From Diaminobutyricibacter sp049994905 (GTDB lineage: Bacteria > Actinomycetota > Actinomycetes > Actinomycetales > Microbacteriaceae), in the NCBI RefSeq assembly GCF_049994905.1, contig NZ_CP188258.1:3720001-3784000 (forward strand): a stretch of 64,000 nucleotides of DNA. The letters run 5' to 3'. A program made the position numbers and the translations under genes. The notes under the pieces were generated by a model. That model was not told where the DNA came from. It worked only from the letters and a program-made list of their open reading frames with translations, and did not search any database. Positions 59,298-64,000 of the stretch are shown here, piece after piece; the stretch's first letter is position 1, and each line of letters starts with the position of its first letter.

Positions 59298-60905
59298 CTA
59301 CTCCTGGCGGCCGGGGTCGCCGAACGGCAGCTGGCCGGACTGGGCGAGCGCCCGCTCCCGCAGCTCGGACGTGTCGAGCACGACGTCGAATTCCGAATCG
59401 GGCCCGGGGTCGCAACCGCCGGCGGCGACCGTCTCGGGGTCGACCGGCGTGCGCTCGAGGAGGTTCTTGCCGAGGTGGTGTGCGTCGGGCAGCGGAATCG
59501 GGTACTTGCCGGTGAAGCATGCTGTGCACAGGCGGTCCCGCGGCTGCTCGGTCGCGGCGATCATCCCGTCTTCGGACAGGTACCCGAGCGAGTCTGCGCC
59601 GATCGACTGCCGAACCTCGTCGACGCCGAGACCGGTCGCGATGAGTTCGGCACGCGACGCGAAGTCGATGCCGTAGAAGCACGGCCACGTGATGGGCGGG
59701 CTCGAGATGCGTACGTGCACCTCGGCCGCGCCGGCCTCGCGCAGCATCGACACGAGTGCGCGCTGGGTGTTGCCGCGCACGATCGAGTCGTCGACCACGA
59801 CGAGGCGTTTGCCCTTGATGACCTCTTTGAGCGGGTTGAGTTTCAGCTTGATTCCGCGCTGCCGGATGGTCTGCGACGGCTGGATGAACGTGCGGCCAAC
59901 GTAGGAGTTCTTCACGAGACCCTGACCGAACGGGATTCCGCTCGCCTGGGCGTATCCGATCGCGGCGGGCGTGCCCGATTCGGGCGTCGGGATGACCAGG
60001 TCGGCTTCGATCGGGTGCTCTCGCGCCAGGCGGCGACCCATCTCGACACGCGCCTCATGCACGCCGCGCCCGGCGATGGTCGTGTCGGGGCGGGCCAGGT
60101 ACACGTACTCGAAGACGCACCCTGCGCGCTTCTCTTCGGCGAAACGCTGGCTGCGCAGCCCGTTCTCGTCGACCGAGATCAGTTCGCCCGGCTCGATCTC
60201 GCGCACGAAACTCGCGCCGACGATGTCGAGGGCCGCCGTCTCGGACGCCACGACCCATCCGCGTTCGAGCCGGCCGAGCACCAGCGGGCGCACGCCCTGC
60301 GGGTCGCGGGCCGCGTAGAGGGTCGTCTCGTCCATGAAGACCAGGCAGTACGCGCCGCGCAGGCGCGGAAGCACCTCCATGGCGGTCGATTCGAGCGTGT
60401 GATCGAGATCGCCGGTGAGCAGCGCTGTGACGACGGCGGTGTCGGTGGTGTTGCCGCGGGAGAGCTCGCCGTCGGTCTGCGGGTAGCGCTCGTGCACGAG
60501 CTGGAGGAGCTCGGCCGTGTTGGTCAGGTTGCCGTTGTGGCCGAGCGCGACGGTGCCGCCGGCCGTGCGCCCCAGGGTCGGCTGCGCGTTCTGCCAGCTG
60601 GATGCCCCGGTCGTGGAGTAACGCGTGTGACCGACGGCGATATGGCCGGTGAGGGTGTTGAGCGAGTTCTCGTTGAACACCTGTGAGACGAGACCCATGT
60701 CTTTGTAGATGAGGATCTTCTTACCGTCGCTGGTCGCGATGCCCGCCGACTCCTGGCCGCGGTGCTGCAGCGCATAGAGACCGAAATAGCTGAGTTTGGC
60801 GACTTCTTCGCCCGGAGCCCAGACACCGAATACGCCGCAGGCATCCTGCGGGCCCTTCTCGCCTGGCAGTAGATCGTGACTGAGAAGACCGTCGCCTCCG
60901 GTCAA
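59298..60905 (-). CDS. purF: Amidophosphoribosyltransferase
   Basis: A 535-residue enzyme catalysing the first committed step of purine synthesis (PRPP plus glutamine to phosphoribosylamine). The propeptide ends before the nucleophile cysteine in GPQDACGVFGVW, followed by LQHRGQESAG, TRYSTTG and the PRPP-binding loop LVVVDDSIVRGNTQRALV. The Fe-S-type cysteines (TWPCFYG, LCTACF, GGCDPG) are present. The start is TTG at 60905 with AAGGGG upstream. The small membrane protein gene ends 12 nt before it, so the two are cotranscribed. Confidence 0.96.
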   Translation of the reverse strand: MTGGDGLLSHDLLPGEKGPQDACGVFGVWAPGEEVAKLSYFGLYALQHRGQESAGIATSDGKKILIYKDMGLVSQVFNENSLNTLTGHIAVGHTRYSTTGASSWQNAQPTLGRTAGGTVALGHNGNLTNTAELLQLVHERYPQTDGELSRGNTTDTAVVTALLTGDLDHTLESTAMEVLPRLRGAYCLVFMDETTLYAARDPQGVRPLVLGRLERGWVVASETAALDIVGASFVREIEPGELISVDENGLRSQRFAEEKRAGCVFEYVYLARPDTTIAGRGVHEARVEMGRRLAREHPIEADLVIPTPESGTPAAIGYAQASGIPFGQGLVKNSYVGRTFIQPSQTIRQRGIKLKLNPLKEVIKGKRLVVVDDSIVRGNTQRALVSMLREAGAAEVHVRISSPPITWPCFYGIDFASRAELIATGLGVDEVRQSIGADSLGYLSEDGMIAATEQPRDRLCTACFTGKYPIPLPDAHHLGKNLLERTPVDPETVAAGGCDPGPDSEFDVVLDTSELRERALAQSGQLPFGDPGRQE

Positions 60906-60917
60906 ACCGGATACCCC

Positions 60918-61250
60918 TTAACTCTCGATGGGATTGTGGGTGTCGTCGCTCGTTACGCGCACGTCGAGTCTATCGGCCTGAACCGTCTTCACCCGCTTGT
61001 TCGCAGCTCGGTCGATCGCGAGTGCGACGAGCGAGCCGACGCCGACGCCCAGGGCGAGCGCGGCGATCAGCAGGAAGCCGAAAACCTGGGCCCGGCTGTA
61101 TGTCGGGTTCTCAGGAAAAGCGAACGTGAGCCCGAGCGCGATCAGTGCGAACACGACCGCGCCGGCGAACATGAAGCGGAAATACCGCGGCGAGCGCTTG
61201 ATTGTCACGTCTTCTGTGACCGTCGTCTGCTCGTCGGGGGTCTCGCTCAT
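60918..61250 (-). CDS. Small two-helix membrane protein next to purF
   Basis: A 110-residue protein of unknown function: charged N-terminus (MSETPDEQTTVTEDVTIKRS), helix 1 (FMFAGAVVFALIALGLTFAF), helix 2 (VFGFLLIAALALGVGVGSLVALAI), and a basic tail. It lies 12 nt before purF in the same direction. ATG 61250 is used; another ATG six codons upstream is possible. Confidence 0.75.
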   Translation of the reverse strand: MSETPDEQTTVTEDVTIKRSPRYFRFMFAGAVVFALIALGLTFAFPENPTYSRAQVFGFLLIAALALGVGVGSLVALAIDRAANKRVKTVQADRLDVRVTSDDTHNPIES

Positions 61251-61302
61251 GAGTCCATTCTCCCTCATGAAAGCTGGGAGCAGAGCGGACGGGGCGCCGG
61301 TG

Positions 61303-61671
61303 CTACGCCACGCCTGCGACGCGCAGCGGGACGAGGGCGGCGAGGTCCGCACGCTGCCCGGATGCGTGGACCGCACCACCGGCCACGGCCTCATCCCAGG
61401 TGCTTCGCCCGGTGGCGAGCGCGAGCCAGGTGGCAGCATCCATTTCGACGACGTTCGGCGGTGTCCCGCGCGTGTGCCGCGGTCCCGGGATGCACTGGAC
61501 GGCACCGTACGGCGGCACCCGCACCTCGACCGTGTTCCCGGGCGCCCGCTCGGCGAGCAGCTGCAGCAGGTAGCGTACCGCCGTCGCCAGCGACCGGGTG
61601 TCAGATGCGTCGGCCAGCGCGGCGATCACCGCCGCCGACCCGACGTCGTCACCGATCCGCGCGCGTGCCAT
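61303..61671 (-). CDS. Sterol-carrier-like (SCP) family protein
   Basis: A 122-residue protein resembling actinobacterial sterol carrier family proteins. The diagnostic part is VEMDAATWLALATGRSTWDEAVAGGAVHASGQRADLAALVPL, and VEVRVPPYGAVQCI lies before it. It may bind a hydrophobic ligand; no enzyme activity is suggested. The ATG at 61669-61671 has GGAGG nine nt upstream, which decides it over the in-frame ATG 23 codons earlier. Divergent from purD. Confidence 0.8.
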   Translation of the reverse strand: MARARIGDDVGSAAVIAALADASDTRSLATAVRYLLQLLAERAPGNTVEVRVPPYGAVQCIPGPRHTRGTPPNVVEMDAATWLALATGRSTWDEAVAGGAVHASGQRADLAALVPLRVAGVA

Positions 61672-61751
61672 GACACCATCCTCCCAAATCTGTGGCCCCG
61701 CGATCGCGTCACGCTTTCCTGCGGCCGCCGGGCGGGACATAGTCTGGTGCC

Positions 61752-63005
61752 GTGAAAATTCTCGTTCTCGGATCCGGTGCTCGCGAGCACGCCATCATCA
61801 CCGCTCTCCTCAGCGAAGACGCCGGGCACGAGATCATCGCGGCGCCCGGCAACGCCGGGATCGCACGGGATGTGACAGTCATCGCGCTCGATCAGCTGGA
61901 TGCGCAGGTCGTCGCCAACTTCGCCATCGAGGAGAACATCGAACTGGTCGTGATCGGTCCGGAGGCACCGCTGGTCGCCGGCGTCGCAGACGGACTGCGC
62001 ACCCGCGGCATCCCGGTCTTCGGCCCGGGCAAGGCGGCGGCACAGCTCGAGGGTTCCAAGACCTTCGCCAAACGCATCATGGACGAGGCCGGCGTGCCCA
62101 CCGGCCGCGCGGTGCGTGCCGCGACCCTGCTCGAAGTGGAGGAAGCCCTCGACGCGTTCGGACCCCCGTACGTCGTGAAGGCAGACGGTCTCGCCGCCGG
62201 CAAGGGCGTGCTCGTCAGCGAGGACCGCGAGGCGGCCATCGGCCACGCGTCCTACTGGCTGGAGCACGGTTCGGTACTGGTCGAGGAGTTCCTCGCCGGC
62301 CAGGAGGTCTCGCTGTTCCTGATCAGCGACGGGCACAACGTGCTCCCGCTTTCGCCGGCCCAGGACTACAAGCGCCTGCTCGACGGCGACGCGGGCCCGA
62401 ACACGGGCGGAATGGGCGCGTACTCACCCCTGCCGTGGCTCCCGGAGACGTTCGTCGACGAGGTGATCCGCACGATTGCGGTGCCGACCGTTCGCCAGCT
62501 GGCGAAGGAGCAGACGCCGTTCATCGGGCTGCTCTACTGCGGCCTCATCGTCACGGACCGCGGCGTTCGGGTGATCGAGTTCAACGCCCGCTTCGGTGAC
62601 CCAGAGACACAGGTCGTGCTGCCGCGACTCGTGACGCCGCTGTCAGAGCTGCTGTTCGGTGCCGCGACAGGCGCTCTCGCCGGTGTCGCGCATCCCGAAT
62701 TCGCGCTCGATGTGGCCGTCACCGTCGTGCTCGCCAGCGAGAACTACCCCGAGACGCCGATCACGGGGCGCGTCATCCACGGGCTGGATGCTGCGGCTGC
62801 GGTTCCCGAGGTCACGATCGCGCACGCCGCAACGGCCTATGACGCGACGACGGGGTCATTCATCGCGACGGGCGGCCGGGTGCTCAGCGTCGTCGCGCGC
62901 GGCACGACGTTCGCCGAGGCGCGGGCCCGGGCCTACGAAGCCCTCTCCCTGATCGAGCTCGAGGGCGGCCAGTACCGCACCGACATCGCCGCCCGCGTCG
63001 CTTAG
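61752..63005 (+). CDS. purD: Phosphoribosylamine-glycine ligase
   Basis: A 417-residue ATP-grasp enzyme making GAR from phosphoribosylamine and glycine, the step after PurF. LVLGSGAREHAI opens it; APGNAGIA, VIGPEAPLVAGVAD, FGPGKAAAQLEGSK, VVKADGLAAGKGV, NTGGMGAYSP and FNARFGDPETQVVLPRL follow, all standard. GTG start. It is divergent from the sterol-carrier-like gene, 80 nt away. Confidence 0.97.
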   Translation: MKILVLGSGAREHAIITALLSEDAGHEIIAAPGNAGIARDVTVIALDQLDAQVVANFAIEENIELVVIGPEAPLVAGVADGLRTRGIPVFGPGKAAAQLEGSKTFAKRIMDEAGVPTGRAVRAATLLEVEEALDAFGPPYVVKADGLAAGKGVLVSEDREAAIGHASYWLEHGSVLVEEFLAGQEVSLFLISDGHNVLPLSPAQDYKRLLDGDAGPNTGGMGAYSPLPWLPETFVDEVIRTIAVPTVRQLAKEQTPFIGLLYCGLIVTDRGVRVIEFNARFGDPETQVVLPRLVTPLSELLFGAATGALAGVAHPEFALDVAVTVVLASENYPETPITGRVIHGLDAAAAVPEVTIAHAATAYDATTGSFIATGGRVLSVVARGTTFAEARARAYEALSLIELEGGQYRTDIAARVA

Positions 63006-63048
63006 CCCCCGGTCACAGGCCGTGAGTTGACAGCCACGGACCCGCCGG

Positions 63049-64000
63049 TTAGAGGTAGCGCGCGAGGAAGGCGTTCGTGAAGACGCCGTCGGGGTCGAAG
63101 CTGCGCGCGAGCGCACGGAAGTCATCGAGGCGCGGATACAGGCTCGGCACGACCCCGTCGCGGTCGAGGTACAGCTTGCCCCAGTGCGGGCGCGCCCCGA
63201 GCGGAAGAAGTGCCTGCTCGAGCGCAGGAAGCACGGCTTCGACGCCGGGCTGGTCGCGCACCCAGGTGAAGTGCAGGCCGACCACGTCGGTCGCATAGGA
63301 CGAGCTGAGCCAGAGCTCATCGGATGCGACGGTGCGGATCTCGCTGACCAGCAGCAGCGGGGCCACGACACTTGCGATCCCCCGCACGGCGTCGATGGCT
63401 TCGCTGATCCGCGCCCGGGGCACGAGGTATTCGGACTGGATTTCTTCGCCGTTGCTCGGCGTGAACTCGAACCGGAAATGCGGCAGTCGCTCGTTCCACG
63501 TGCCGGCGACCCCGAGCTGCTCGGTGGTGTTGCGCACATCCATGGTCTCGATCATGTGGCGGGGTTCGGTGAGCGCGCGCGCACCGAAGAAGTCGTCCTC
63601 GAGGCCGCTCGGAGCATCCGCCCGCTCTTTCACCCATGCCAGGGCGACGGTGGGCTCGTCCCACGTGGTGAACAGGCTGACCGAGTATGCGGCGGAGGTG
63701 ATCGCGTCGAACTGTGTCGCGACCGCCTCCCACGGGAGACCGGCGAACAGGCGCTGGGATGCGTCGAAGCTGGGCTCGATAGCGAGCGTCACCTCGACGA
63801 CGACCCCGAGTGCGCCGAGCGACACGACCGCGCCGTCGAAGCCGGGTTCCCCGCGATGCAGCTCGACGAGTTCGCCGTCGGCACGGAGGATGCGCAGAGC
63901 CCGCACAGCCGTGGCGAGGTTGCCGTTGCGGTCGCCCGAGCCGTGCGTTGCCGTGGCGATCGCACCAGCGACCGAGATGTGGGGAAGGGACGCAAGGTTG
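63049..64000 (-). CDS. FAD-linked alditol/aldonolactone oxidase (partial, runs off right edge)
   Basis: The 316 codons in the window read through to the edge without a start. The N-terminal end visible includes SVAGAIATATHGSGDRNGNLATAV, the FAD-binding PCMH-type segment, followed by LGALGVVVEVTLAIEP. The C-terminal half contains RPHWGKLYLD, the HWGK motif of the ALO/alditol oxidase family that oxidises alditols or aldonolactones with O2. It ends FDPDGVFTNAFLARYL. Substrate cannot be set from this fragment. Confidence 0.85.
   Translation of the reverse strand, partial: NLASLPHISVAGAIATATHGSGDRNGNLATAVRALRILRADGELVELHRGEPGFDGAVVSLGALGVVVEVTLAIEPSFDASQRLFAGLPWEAVATQFDAITSAAYSVSLFTTWDEPTVALAWVKERADAPSGLEDDFFGARALTEPRHMIETMDVRNTTEQLGVAGTWNERLPHFRFEFTPSNGEEIQSEYLVPRARISEAIDAVRGIASVVAPLLLVSEIRTVASDELWLSSSYATDVVGLHFTWVRDQPGVEAVLPALEQALLPLGARPHWGKLYLDRDGVVPSLYPRLDDFRALARSFDPDGVFTNAFLARYL

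Noticed and set aside
63018..63036. CCGTG...CACGG stem as a terminator for purD
   Set aside because: Only five pairs with a nine-nt loop and no T-run; not distinguishable from chance.

Overview
The window is high-GC chromosomal DNA from an actinobacterium, most likely of the family Microbacteriaceae. This is inferred from GTG/TTG starts, an actinobacterial DUF3073 gene, the purM-purF/purD neighbourhood and TipA-type and MocR/YczE regulator pairs. No rRNA, tRNA, CRISPR array, transposase or prophage was seen. Most of it is ordinary core and accessory metabolism.

Layout. 1-8516 (minus): a cell-surface/exopolysaccharide block. It has a giant secreted protein (DMFase-like domain, Ig-like domains, four DUF4082-like modules), then a sugar-nucleotide cassette (Gfo/Idh oxidoreductase, epimerase/dehydratase, aminotransferase, NeuD/PglD-type acetyltransferase, and a second aminotransferase running off the left edge). 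All four junctions inside the cassette are 4-nt ATGA/GTGA overlaps. 8581-21915: housekeeping genes (cytosine-deaminase-like amidohydrolase, proline iminopeptidase, malate dehydrogenase, acyl-CoA oxidase-like protein, hexapeptide protein, YdeI-like protein, GH3 glycosidase divergent from a double-TetR regulator, RecQ, EamA transporter). 22043-26433: a possible RhuM-like remnant, a DHA2 efflux pump with its MarR regulator, and an ECF sigma factor coupled to a membrane protein with a duplicated extracytoplasmic domain. 26502-30491: DEAD-box helicase with a 12-residue repeat tract, LtrA and a GNAT acetyltransferase. 30488-36843: histidine utilisation (IclR regulator, hutH, hutU, hutI, and a convergent hutG-like gene). 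36937-46931: a VOC protein, an RND pump, a MocR regulator divergent from a YczE-like membrane protein, a TipA-like MerR regulator divergent from an ABM-domain membrane protein, and a DUF4097-PadR operon. 47085-53822: two small zinc-ribbon paralogues, an OhrR-type MarR regulator, an APC-family permease, a glycogen-debranching-like enzyme and a flavin monooxygenase. 53968-57787: DUF3073, then an ABC exporter with a DesK/NarL-type two-component system. 57969-63005: purM, purF, a small membrane protein, a sterol-carrier-like protein and purD. 63049-64000: a partial alditol/aldonolactone oxidase.

The least routine material is regulatory and non-coding. There are two families of dispersed intergenic palindromes (family A at two sites, family B at three) and several nested hairpins at gene 3' ends. 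Clear operator architecture occurs at the MerR/TipA, PadR, MarR/MFS, MocR/YczE and OhrR loci. The tipA-like gene has a strong Shine-Dalgarno in front of an internal in-frame ATG, predicting a separate drug-binding-domain protein as described for TipAL/TipAS.
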